Assembly (NCBI GenBank): GCA_015490995.1
Contig: WFWT01000011.1
Span: 1-54,181 of the forward strand
From: Anaerolineae bacterium
Lineage (GTDB): Bacteria > Chloroflexota > Anaerolineae > JAADDB01
Reading direction: 5' to 3'
DNA length: 54,181 nucleotides
The position numbers and the translations under genes were made by a program. The first letter of the stretch is position 1. Each line of letters opens with the position of its first letter. Positions 41,888 to 50,804 of the stretch are shown in pieces. The notes under the pieces were generated by a model. The model was not told the origin of the DNA, made no database searches, and saw only the letters and a list, made by a program, of their open reading frames with translations.

Positions 41888-42217
41888 GTGAAACAACAAT
41901 TCATTGTGCTGCGGATCGTATCCTTGTTGTTCAAGGTCGGGGCTACCCTGATGCTCCTCCTTGGGCTGGCGTCATTGGCCTTTGGCCTGGGTCGATTGAT
42001 CGCGGTTACCGGTGGGAACGGGGGTATTGTCGGGTGGGTCCAGGTGGGAGCCGCTCTAGTCGTGGCCGTGTGGAGCACCGTACAATTTATGGTGCTATAC
42101 GCGGTGGGCGAGAGCCTTAACGTGTTGATGGCCATTGAGGAAAACACGCGCGCTACTAGCATGCGCATCGTCCGTCTGTTAGCCCTCCTTTCGGAGGAGG
42201 AAAAAGCTGCCGGCTGA
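41888..42217 (+). CDS. Small two-helix membrane protein
   Basis: No family recognised. 109 residues with GTG start and AGGAGGACC upstream. Two membrane helices (about 8-36 and 47-73) are followed by a cytoplasmic amphipathic helix (GESLNVLMAIEENTRATSMR, then RIVRLLALLSEEE). The pattern of short membrane anchor plus coiled C-terminus is common in partner proteins. It ends 130 bases before the first ArsA-like gene, with a terminator hairpin between. Confidence 0.7.
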   Translation: MKQQFIVLRIVSLLFKVGATLMLLLGLASLAFGLGRLIAVTGGNGGIVGWVQVGAALVVAVWSTVQFMVLYAVGESLNVLMAIEENTRATSMRIVRLLALLSEEEKAAG

Positions 42218-42244
42218 GGCCGGCGCCTCTCCTGCTGAGAGGCC

Positions 42245-42284
42245 GAGGCTTGTGGGTGGGCCTGCCCATCTGCAAGCCTCTTTC
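42245..42284 (+). terminator. Terminator or attenuator before the ArsA-like genes
   Basis: GAGGCTTG (42245-42252) and CAAGCCTC (42273-42280) with an inner GGGC-CT-GCCC stem, then TTTCTC. No new promoter was seen before the ATPase genes, so read-through may control them. Confidence 0.65.
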
Positions 42285-42347
42285 TCGGTCCGAGGTGCGT
42301 CGGTATCACCGCCGGGGGCCATCCCGGCCGCGCAAGGGAGGTGAGTC

Positions 42348-43322
42348 ATTTCCCTGGCAAAGGTCTTTCGAGAGCATCCGGAACGCCGCTACGTGATGTA
42401 CGGCGGCAAAGGGGGGCTGGGTAAAACCACGTTCTCGGCCGCGACCGGGTACTGGTTGGCCCAGCAGGGATACAAAGTCCTGGTCTTCTCCGTCGACCCA
42501 CAGGCGTCCCTGTCCGATATCTTCCAGAAAGATATCTTCGGCAAGGGTGCAGTCCAAATTATGCACAACCTCTACGCCCAGGAAATCGATGCCGACCGCC
42601 GCATTAAAGAATACCAGGAGGAAATTCGCCAGAAAATCTTCGACATGTATGGTCTGGACAGGATCCCAGACGAGATCGAGCAGTACATCCAGGCCGCGGC
42701 CGCGGAACCGGCTATGGAGGAAAGCGCTATCTTTGATGCGGTGGTCGACATTATTGTGGGGGGAGAGTACGACTATTACATCTACGACCTCGTCCCCCTG
42801 GGCCACGCGCTCTACTACTTGAGCATGGCCAAGGTATACGACGAATGGATCGAACGCATTACTAAACTGCGAGAGGAAATGCGCGAATACGAGGAGATGG
42901 CAGCCCGCGTGCGGCGGGAGGAACTGCAGGAGGACGAAATCCTGCGAGAACTCCTGTACATCAAAAACCGTATCAACACCGCGTCCTCCATCCTCACGGA
43001 TAAGGAGCGCACGGCGTTCTTCTTCGTTCTCATCCCGGAAGAGATGGTGATTCGAGACACATTGAAAGCCCGGGACTTATTCGTCAAGTTCGACGTGCCC
43101 ATCAGCGGTTACATCGTTAACCGTGTCTTGCCCGATTATTTAATTCAGGAAGATGTTCCCCCCTATATCAAGCACCGGTACGAAATGCAACAGGAGTACA
43201 TTCAGCGCATCAAGGAGACGTTTGGCCACGAGGTGTTGGGCTGGGTACCGGAGTTCGAGCGGGATGTCTCCGGTCTCGACATGATCGCGCGTGTGGCCGA
43301 AGTGATGTTTGAGGAGGGATAG
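42348..43322 (+). CDS. ArsA/Get3-like ATPase, subunit 1 (probable ATT start)
   Basis: About 324 residues of the deviant Walker A (ArsA/GET3) family. The P-loop is GGKGGLGKTT with the signature Lys; switch I keeps the catalytic Asp (SVDPQASLSD, about residue 50); switch II is degenerate, DLVPLGHALYYL instead of DTAPTGHTLR. The rest is helical, with ILTDKERTAFFFVLIPEEMVI and ISGYIVNRVLP. The first ATG/GTG (42393-42396) would remove strand one and has no ribosome binding site. GGAGG (42337-42341) sits six bases before ATT 42348, giving an N-terminus (FREHPERRYV) that aligns with the paralogue. It ends 2 bases before subunit 2. Confidence 0.85.
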   Translation: MSLAKVFREHPERRYVMYGGKGGLGKTTFSAATGYWLAQQGYKVLVFSVDPQASLSDIFQKDIFGKGAVQIMHNLYAQEIDADRRIKEYQEEIRQKIFDMYGLDRIPDEIEQYIQAAAAEPAMEESAIFDAVVDIIVGGEYDYYIYDLVPLGHALYYLSMAKVYDEWIERITKLREEMREYEEMAARVRREELQEDEILRELLYIKNRINTASSILTDKERTAFFFVLIPEEMVIRDTLKARDLFVKFDVPISGYIVNRVLPDYLIQEDVPPYIKHRYEMQQEYIQRIKETFGHEVLGWVPEFERDVSGLDMIARVAEVMFEEG

Positions 43323-43324
43323 CG

Positions 43325-44311
43325 GTGCGCATCGAGAAGAGCTTCCGTCAGTTTGTGGAAGAACATCCCAACCTGAAATACACCTTTTTCGGGGGCAAAG
43401 GTGGCGTGGGCAAGACCGTGTTGGCCGGCGCGGCGGCCGTGGGCTTCGCCCGCCTAGGTAAGCGCACGCTGCTGGCGTCAACAAACCCTGTCCATTCCCT
43501 CTCCAGCTTGCTGGATCAGGATGTCTTCGGCAAGCCCACCCCTGTGGAAGGCATTCCCAACCTGTGGGCTTACGAGATCGACACCCGGGACACGATCGAA
43601 CGTTCGAAGCGTGAGATCAAGGAGAAGATCGAATGGTTCCTCCGCTTTGCGGAGATCCGCACCAAGGCCGACGAGTTTGTGGAGTCGGCCACCATGAACC
43701 CCGCCTTCGAAGAGTCGGCCATGTTTGAAAACATGATCGACATTATGTTCAAGGACGAATACGAGGTGTACGTCTTCGATACCGCGCCCACGGCCAATGC
43801 CCGTCGGTTGCTGGGGATGTCCTCGGTGTATTCCCTGTGGGTGGACAAGATGATCAAAAGCCGTCAGGAGGCCCAATCATTGCGCAAGTTGCTTTCTTAT
43901 TCCAAGGACAAGGAAGAGAAGGACCCCCTCATGGAGTACTTGGTCAACTTCCGCGATAGGATGATGCGGGCAAAGGCGCTTTTGACCGACGACGAGAAGA
44001 CGGCCTTTTTCTTCGTCACCCTCCCCGAGGCGTTACCCATTGCGGTGATCCGACGGTTTATAAACTGGTTCACCGACTTTGGTATACCCATCGGCGGGGT
44101 GGTGGTCAACATGCTTATTCGAGAGGAGGAAGTGGGGGAAGGCGCGGCGGAATTTATCCGCAACCGCCTGACCATGCAACAGAGGTACATGCAGGAGATC
44201 GAGGAGCTCTTCGACGGGCTGGTGCGAGCGTTGATTCCCCTCTACGAGACGGAAGTGCGGGGCGTGAACATGCTCTCTCGGGCTGCTGAAGACCTGTTCG
44301 CCTCGCCGTAA
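43325..44311 (+). CDS. ArsA/Get3-like ATPase, subunit 2
   Basis: A 328-residue paralogue of the preceding gene (GTG start, 2 bases after its stop; GAGGAGGG upstream). The P-loop is GGKGGVGKT (signature Lys 25, Lys 30). Switch I is STNPVHSLSS: the catalytic Asp of ArsA (DPxHSLS) is Asn54. Switch II is intact in its first half, DTAPTANARRLL. The helical insert (about 90-230) replaces the ArsA metal site; no CxC or arsenite cysteines are present. ArsA-like pairs occur in Chloroflexi and Chlorobi but their cargo is unknown. A heterodimer with subunit 1 is likely, since each keeps a switch the other has lost. Confidence 0.9.
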   Translation: MRIEKSFRQFVEEHPNLKYTFFGGKGGVGKTVLAGAAAVGFARLGKRTLLASTNPVHSLSSLLDQDVFGKPTPVEGIPNLWAYEIDTRDTIERSKREIKEKIEWFLRFAEIRTKADEFVESATMNPAFEESAMFENMIDIMFKDEYEVYVFDTAPTANARRLLGMSSVYSLWVDKMIKSRQEAQSLRKLLSYSKDKEEKDPLMEYLVNFRDRMMRAKALLTDDEKTAFFFVTLPEALPIAVIRRFINWFTDFGIPIGGVVVNMLIREEEVGEGAAEFIRNRLTMQQRYMQEIEELFDGLVRALIPLYETEVRGVNMLSRAAEDLFASP

Positions 44312-44336
44312 GCCGTAGGTCATCCCCTGGTACGGG

Positions 44337-44366
44337 AAACGGGCGCCCCGTCGTGGGCGCCCGTTT
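44337..44366. terminator. Bidirectional terminator hairpin
   Basis: AAACGGGCGCCC (44337-44348) and GGGCGCCCGTTT (44355-44366), 12-bp perfect stem between convergent genes; T tracts are short on both sides. Confidence 0.6.
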
Positions 44367-44388
44367 GTCATTCCCGTCAGGGCAGAAC

Positions 44389-45036
44389 CTATTGCCCGCG
44401 CCCGGATCGCACCGGTATTTGCGCCAGCAGAGCAAACAAACGTTCCACTGCTTGGACGTCGGGCAAATCGCGGAGAGGAATGACAAGGGAAATGTGAGGG
44501 GCCTTGCGGCGGAGGGTCAATTGGTATAAATGTGGCACGTGATGGGCTAACTTCTCCAGGAATTGGGTCATGGCCGAGCTGGGTTCACCGTGTACGTACA
44601 ACGGCCCCCGCCACGGTGAGGTGGCCACACGATGCCATGCTGTTCCCTCCTCTTGTGTGGGATGCTCCGCGTGTGCCCCGGCCCGCACTTCCTGCACCGG
44701 GGGTCGCAGCAGTGTCACGTGCAAATACAGCCGATCCCCACGCCCTCGTAGGCGGTTCACCAGCCAGTAAAACAAAAATTCACGAGGCTGTACAAATAAC
44801 AAGGCGTCGATCTTGCGAAATGGCCGTTTGGCCTTTGGCACTAAAATGTGATATCCTGAGGTGCCAAGACGACGTGCACTGGCCTTATCCGCATATTGCA
44901 GGAGTGGGCCACGCAAACGAGCTAAATACTCTTCCAGCAGTCGACGGTTACGCACGGTTCCGACGATAAATCCGACCACTACGATGGCGGTAACGATCAG
45001 AACAGCGGTAAACCCGGGATCACGCCACCAATCCAT
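44389..45036 (-). CDS. Membrane-anchored hypothetical protein
   Basis: No family recognised. 215 residues: one N-terminal membrane helix (about 8-27, FTAVLIVTAIVVVGFIVGTV), a basic stop-transfer (RNRR), then a soluble cytoplasmic domain of about 185 residues with mixed alpha-beta character (FYWLVNRLRGRGDRLYLHVT, HISLVIPLRDLPDVQAVERL). It looks like a single-pass protein with a globular body. It converges on the ArsA-like pair and could belong to that neighbourhood, but on the opposite strand. No clear promoter; AGAATA around 45052 may be a -10. Confidence 0.65.
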   Translation of the reverse strand: MDWWRDPGFTAVLIVTAIVVVGFIVGTVRNRRLLEEYLARLRGPLLQYADKASARRLGTSGYHILVPKAKRPFRKIDALLFVQPREFLFYWLVNRLRGRGDRLYLHVTLLRPPVQEVRAGAHAEHPTQEEGTAWHRVATSPWRGPLYVHGEPSSAMTQFLEKLAHHVPHLYQLTLRRKAPHISLVIPLRDLPDVQAVERLFALLAQIPVRSGRGQ

Positions 45037-45392
45037 GGCTTGGTCCTTTGGTAGAATACATTTATTACCTTCTGGTGGTCCGCTGTTACCGGTGGTGCAT
45101 TAGTACGGCGGTTTCTAATCTTACCGTGAAAGTTGCCATGTCGCCAAAGGCATGGCACGATCAGGTGGCACGTTGTACATCGTTAACGTGACAAAATCAT
45201 CATCCCCCAATTGAGGGCCAAACCGGCTTACCGGCAGATATGCGCGCGGGCGAGGCAACTGACGCCGACTTCTCCCGACAGGGAGGGACACAGGATTACG
45301 GGGAACCCGTCCCCCTCCCCGTGGGGATGGGTATACATGGACCACAGCGATGATGGCTGTTCAGGGCCCCAAAGCACGTAGGAGGAGCGCTT
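45037..45392. other. Divergent gap of 356 bases
   Basis: Contains TGCCATG (45134-45140) and CATGGCA (45151-45157), an inverted repeat with a 10-base loop, and G/C-tract dyads around 45290-45325. No gene and no strong promoter could be assigned to either side. Confidence 0.4.
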
Positions 45393-45827
45393 ATGTCGGA
45401 AGGGACGAGGGAACCGCTTATCCTTATCATTGAGGATCAACCGGACATTGTTGACCTGATTGACTTGATCCTACAACGGGGTGGTTATCGGGTCATGCGG
45501 GCCTACAACGGTACCGAGGGGCTCGAATTGACCAGGAAACACAAGCCGGACGTGGTTTTGCTGGATGTAATGGTGCCCGGCCTGGATGGCTGGGAATATC
45601 ATGCTGCCTTGCGTGAGGACCCGGAGTTGCGTCACATTCCGGTAATTTACGTCACTGCACGGGCCAGCGCGGAAGAGCGGCTGCGCGCGTTGAACGAGGA
45701 AGGTGCGGCGGCGTACATTATTAAACCTTTCAGCCCCCGGGAACTTCTGCGCACCATCGAGTACGTGTTACGACACCCTGACCGCCAAATCCGCTCGCCG
45801 GAAGAACTGGAAGATCTGGAAGAGTAA
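45393..45827 (+). CDS. CheY-like response regulator
   Basis: A stand-alone receiver domain, 144 residues. Acidic pair in LILIIEDQPDIVDL, phospho-acceptor Asp in VVLLDVMVPGLDGWEY, Thr in VIYVTARAS, Lys in AYIIKPFSPREL. After the receiver there is a short acidic tail (SPEELEDLEE) and no output domain. AGGAGGAGCG supports the ATG. The next gene, a membrane protein, begins 12 bases after its stop, so they form an operon; no kinase is adjacent. The output is therefore unknown, by protein contact rather than DNA binding. Confidence 0.93.
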   Translation: MSEGTREPLILIIEDQPDIVDLIDLILQRGGYRVMRAYNGTEGLELTRKHKPDVVLLDVMVPGLDGWEYHAALREDPELRHIPVIYVTARASAEERLRALNEEGAAAYIIKPFSPRELLRTIEYVLRHPDRQIRSPEELEDLEE

Positions 45828-45839
45828 CTGGACCCCACA

Positions 45840-46388
45840 ATGTTTCACGTGACCGTACGGGTGGGCCTGCTTGGGGCCATTGGGGGTGTGTTCATCGCAT
45901 TGGTTTCCCTCGTCCCCTTGGTCGGGTTGTTCCTGGCCCTTCTCCTTAACGGTGTGTTGTGGTGTGCTCTGGGCATATTGCTCGCCCGCTGGCGTCCCCC
46001 TCAGGCGGCGCCCGAGCACCTGGTGGGAGCAGCGCTGTTGGTTGGGGAGCTCAGCGCGCTGGCCGGTGGGTTGATGACGGTACTCCTGGCTCCGGTGGGG
46101 TTGTTGCTTCTGGGGGGACCCTACGGCGCGCTTCAACTGCTGCCGACCACCCTTGTACGCTTCTACGAGGGGCTTGGTATCCCTCCCAACGCTGTTGTTT
46201 CACCGACCGGCGTTTTGTTGGGAGCCTCCCTGTTCTGTGGGGTCCAGATCTTTGCCGCGCCCCCAATTACGGCCCTGACGGCCGCCGTTGCGGACCGATG
46301 GTGGGGTCCTGCTACGTGGGACCTGTGGGAAGAAGGCCCCACGCTGTACATGCTGGACGACGGTCGTTGGCTGGTGGACCGTTCATGA
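45840..46388 (+). CDS. Hypothetical membrane protein
   Basis: No family recognised. 182 residues with about four hydrophobic helices (LLGAIGGVFIALVSLVPLVG; LFLALLLNGVLWCALGILL; the Ala/Leu-rich stretch ending LLAPVGLLLLGG; GVLLGASLFCGVQIFAAPPI). The C-terminus is soluble and acidic (WDLWEEGPTLYMLDDGRWLV). No signal for a transporter family. Being in an operon with the CheY-like regulator, it may be the regulated target, an inference from position only. Confidence 0.65.
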   Translation: MFHVTVRVGLLGAIGGVFIALVSLVPLVGLFLALLLNGVLWCALGILLARWRPPQAAPEHLVGAALLVGELSALAGGLMTVLLAPVGLLLLGGPYGALQLLPTTLVRFYEGLGIPPNAVVSPTGVLLGASLFCGVQIFAAPPITALTAAVADRWWGPATWDLWEEGPTLYMLDDGRWLVDRS

Positions 46389-46443
46389 CCCCGGCGCTGT
46401 TGGGGCGTCCGTCCCCATAAACTCAAATACAGGAGGCATGTAC

Positions 46444-46929
46444 ATGACAATCATCGCTCAACCTCAGGGCCTGTATTTCGAGGATTTTCAGGTCGGCGAT
46501 ACCATCGAGACCATGGGACGCACGGTTACCGAGGCGGATATTGTGAACTTCGCCGGCATTAGTGGTGATTTTTACCGCCTCCACACCGACGAGGAATACG
46601 CCAAGACCACCATGTTCGGTACACGCGTCGCACATGGTTTGCTGGTGCTCTCCATCGCCACCGGGTTGGCCATGCGTTTGGGTTTCATGGAAGGGACGGT
46701 AGAGGCCTTTATGGGCCTGGAGTGGCAGTTTCGCCGGCCGGTTTTCATCGGGGACACCGTCCGTGTGCACGCGGAGGTGGCCGAAAAGAAGCCCATGAAG
46801 CGCCTGGGCGGCGGACTGGTCACCTTGCGTGTCAAGGTGTTGAACCAGAAAGGGGAAACGGTCCAGCGGGGAACGTGGACGGTGCTCGTGCGTTCTAAGG
46901 ACGCGTCCACGTCCCCGTCGGCAGGCTGA
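46444..46929 (+). CDS. MaoC-like (R)-specific enoyl-CoA hydratase
   Basis: A 161-residue hot-dog fold hydratase. The family motif is intact: ADIVNFAGISGDFYRLHTDE contains the catalytic Asp and His (GDxxxLH), followed by FGTRVAHGLLVLSIATGLAM; later strands MGLEWQFRRPVFIGDTVRV and GGGLVTLRVKVLNQKGE complete the fold. It would hydrate 2-enoyl-CoA, for example in fatty acid or PHA-type metabolism. ATG 46444 is chosen because AGGAGG (46431-46436) is seven bases away, while ATG 46438 is only one base away. It converges with the thiolase gene, which may share a pathway. Confidence 0.92.
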   Translation: MTIIAQPQGLYFEDFQVGDTIETMGRTVTEADIVNFAGISGDFYRLHTDEEYAKTTMFGTRVAHGLLVLSIATGLAMRLGFMEGTVEAFMGLEWQFRRPVFIGDTVRVHAEVAEKKPMKRLGGGLVTLRVKVLNQKGETVQRGTWTVLVRSKDASTSPSAG

Positions 46930-46997
46930 GCGGCGTCCGGGAAACTCCCAGGGCCGGGTATGTGAGGCATTGTCCATCGCGGCGGTTCCCAGGACGG

Positions 46998-48146
46998 TTA
47001 CTCATCCCGAGCGAAGATGTGGGTGAGCACGGTGGCGGCTGCGCCGCCCACGCTCTGAAGCATGGCCACGCGCGCGTCGGGGATTTGATTGGGACCCGCG
47101 CGCCCGGTCAGTTGGAGCACGATCTCCACGGTCTGATAGATGGCAGTTGCACCGATGGGGTGTCCGCGTGCTTTCAGACCGCCCATGGTGGCAATAGGGA
47201 TACGCCCTTCTCGAAAGATTTCTCCCTCCACGGCCAGCCGCCATCCCTGCCCGCGGGGTGCGAAACCACAGGCCTCCAGTAGCAGGCACGCCATGATGGA
47301 AAACGCGTCGTGTACCTCGAAAAGGTCGACGTCCTTTCGGTGTACGTTGGCGCGACGCATGGCTTTCATCACGGAGAGACGGGCCGCGCGTACGGAGAGC
47401 GGGTCGGGTCGGTCCTCCACGCGAAAGTGGTCGGTAGCGACAGACGACGCAAGGATCCGCACAGGGGTATCGGTGAAGGCCCGAGCTTGATCCGAAGGGG
47501 CCAGCACTACGGCTGCCGCACCGTCACAGATGGGCGAGCAGTCGTACAGCCGAATAGGGGGATTCACCGGCCGTGAGGTGAGGATCTCCTCTGCCGTCAC
47601 TTCCTTGTGAAACAGGGCATAGGGGTTGGTCAGTGCGTTACGGTGGGCGTTAATGGCAAAGTTCACAAAAGCGTCGTATGGCACGTTGTACTGGTCCATG
47701 TACATTTGCATGAGACGGGCATTCTGGCTGATGAGGGTCGCTCCTGTGGGGACCTCCTTTTCCGCGTCCAGCGCTTTGGCCAGGGCCGGTGTGGCCGGTG
47801 CGGTGCTCATCTTTTCCACCCCGACCGCGATGGCTAAATCGGCCTCCCCACTGGCGACAGCGAAGTAGGCCATGCGCAGTGCAGCCGCGCCGGTAGCGGT
47901 GGCCGCGCGGACCTGCAAGGCTTCTATGCCCACCAGGCCCGCCTCGCTGGCCAACAACGTGGCGATGTGTTTTTGGCCTTGCAGCTCGTCTGCCAGCATG
48001 TTGCCCGCGTACAGCGCGTCGACCCTGTCCACGCCCGCGCTCTCCATGGCCATGTGAATAACCTGAACACCCATCTCGCGTAGAGAGAGGTCGTACTGTT
48101 TTTTGACCGGGATCATGCTTATTCCCACGATGCTCACGTCACGCAT
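46998..48146 (-). CDS. Thiolase-like protein (SCPx type) with Thr at the nucleophile position
   Basis: A thiolase-superfamily protein of 382 residues resembling the archaeal/SCP2-type acetyl-CoA acetyltransferases. The fold and other active-site parts are recognisable: FEVHDAFSIMACLLLEACGF, GGLKARGHPIGATAIYQT (catalytic His). The nucleophile segment is LQVRAATATGAAALRMAY, where the family has an A-C-A-S-G type sequence: the catalytic Cys is Thr (about residue 83; codon ACC). It may be non-condensing, or act as a partner like DUF35-associated thiolases, though no DUF35 gene is adjacent. ATG 48146 follows ACGGAGG. It is convergent with the MaoC gene. Confidence 0.85.
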   Translation of the reverse strand: MRDVSIVGISMIPVKKQYDLSLREMGVQVIHMAMESAGVDRVDALYAGNMLADELQGQKHIATLLASEAGLVGIEALQVRAATATGAAALRMAYFAVASGEADLAIAVGVEKMSTAPATPALAKALDAEKEVPTGATLISQNARLMQMYMDQYNVPYDAFVNFAINAHRNALTNPYALFHKEVTAEEILTSRPVNPPIRLYDCSPICDGAAAVVLAPSDQARAFTDTPVRILASSVATDHFRVEDRPDPLSVRAARLSVMKAMRRANVHRKDVDLFEVHDAFSIMACLLLEACGFAPRGQGWRLAVEGEIFREGRIPIATMGGLKARGHPIGATAIYQTVEIVLQLTGRAGPNQIPDARVAMLQSVGGAAATVLTHIFARDE

Positions 48147-48333
48147 AGCGCCTCCGTTGTTCTCCACCAGGATGTTTCCTAAATGTCACCGACGCCGTAC
48201 CTTGTACCGAAGGGCGGGCACACGCGCGTCAGGCCTGCGCGAGCACAGGTTCCCACGGGGCACTGTGACGGGAACGGCACGGGAGAGGCCTCGCAGGCCT
48301 CCCCCGTCGCACCGGGTTTGGCTCTTCTTTCCT

Positions 48334-49743
<1,410 letters not shown>

Positions 49744-49880
49744 GCCCTTCCCTCCTTGTATCATTCGCGCGTGTGGGATACAGGTTGCCGGTCAGGCTGC
49801 TCACCGACGCCGGGATCCTGCCTCACCGGGTCGCTCCTGCCTTACGCGCGTTGGGGATGCCGGCCGTATCCTTGAGAAGT

Positions 49881-49909
49881 ATTCTAACGCGGGGAGCGCT
49901 CTCTGGCTA
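49881..49909 (-). promoter_or_regulatory. Candidate gnd promoter
   Basis: Minus strand TAGCCA (49909-49904), 17-base spacer, TAGAAT (49886-49881); leader about 130 bases. The rest of the 405-base gap between gnd and the DedA gene holds only this and the plus-strand promoter. Confidence 0.45.
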
Positions 49910-49959
49910 CTGGCAGCTCACTGTTGTCGGGCGAGAAGGCTGACGCGGGGGAATCGGAC

Positions 49960-49988
49960 TTGGTTGCTTATCCCCCCGGGGGTAAACT
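49960..49988 (+). promoter_or_regulatory. Promoter of the DedA-GT4 operon with a CCCCCGGGGG dyad in the spacer
   Basis: TTGGTT (49960-49965), 17-base spacer, TAAACT (49983-49988). The palindrome CCCCCGGGGG (49973-49982) flanked by TATC and TAAA lies between the boxes and resembles CsoR-family operators. Confidence 0.5.
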
Positions 49989-50148
49989 ATCCTTGTCTTT
50001 CCCACGTTTTCTGGATTCTGTCCACCCGGCAGTAACACGTTGTGGGCTGTAACGAGTACGCGCTTCGCCGCCTCTTACCGGTGATAGAAATCCGGCCAAC
50101 ACGGGGTGGTGATGTGTATCCTTGCTACCAGGTGTGGGGAGGCTTCCC

Positions 50149-50802
50149 TTGGACGCGCTAATAAGCCTTCTGCAGCAGGTAAACGATCAAAATGTTATGG
50201 CCCTGCAAGCCGGACCAACGGAATGGGCCTACATCGCCCTGGCTGTGCTGGTCTTTGTGGAAGGGCCTATGGTGACGCTGCTGGGGGCGGTTGCTGCCGC
50301 GTCCGGGTGGTTGGACCCGTATGGGGTCTTTGCTGCCGCCGCGATCGGCAATTTTGCCGCGGATAACGCGTGGTATTTGCTGGGGTATGTGGGCAAGGTA
50401 GAGTGGGTGCTCCGCTACGGGCGTTGGTTCGGCGTGCGGCCTCAGCACCTGCGCCGCTTGCGAGCTGAGATCCACGCGCACGCGATACCCATGTTGCTAT
50501 TGGCAAAGGTGACGGCTTCATTGGCCATCCCCGCGTTGGTAACGGCGGGCCTGATGAGGGTGCCGTGGCGGCGTACCTTTCTTGCCGTGTTCATTGGGGA
50601 ATGCCTGTGGACCGGAATGCTGGTTTTCCTGGGGTATCATTTCGCTGCGTCCCTCCGGCGGCTGCAGTGGGGGCTGCAGCTCATATCCCTGATGGCAGCC
50701 GTTATCGTGCTCTTTCTGCTCCTCCGTTACCTTCACCGTTTTTGGTGGCGTCGCTGGTCTGCACCTCTGGATTCATCTAATCCCTCACCGGAGGAACGGT
50801 AA
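50149..50802 (+). CDS. DedA-family membrane protein
   Basis: A 217-residue DedA/SNARE-associated protein; relatives (UptA, DedA) act in undecaprenyl-phosphate or phospholipid flipping. Five or six hydrophobic segments. The family core is visible: FVEGPMVTLLGAVAAASGWL, GNFAADNAWYLLGYVG (the G-x-x-x-D-x-x-W/Y-Y-x-x-G motif), KVTASLAIPALVTAGLMRVPWRRTF, and GECLWTGMLVFLGYHF. The canonical basic residue before the KVT helix is replaced by histidine-rich HAHAIP. The start is TTG 50149, 6 bases after GGGGAGG; ATG 50122 lacks a site. It is 2 bases from the GT4 gene, so recycling of a lipid carrier for glycosylation fits. Confidence 0.88.
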   Translation: MDALISLLQQVNDQNVMALQAGPTEWAYIALAVLVFVEGPMVTLLGAVAAASGWLDPYGVFAAAAIGNFAADNAWYLLGYVGKVEWVLRYGRWFGVRPQHLRRLRAEIHAHAIPMLLLAKVTASLAIPALVTAGLMRVPWRRTFLAVFIGECLWTGMLVFLGYHFAASLRRLQWGLQLISLMAAVIVLFLLLRYLHRFWWRRWSAPLDSSNPSPEER

Positions 50803-50804
50803 TC

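Noticed and set aside
42348-44311. Arsenite-pump ATPase annotation for the ArsA-like pair
   Set aside because: No arsenite-binding cysteines and no arsB or arsR nearby; the paralogues only share the ATPase fold.
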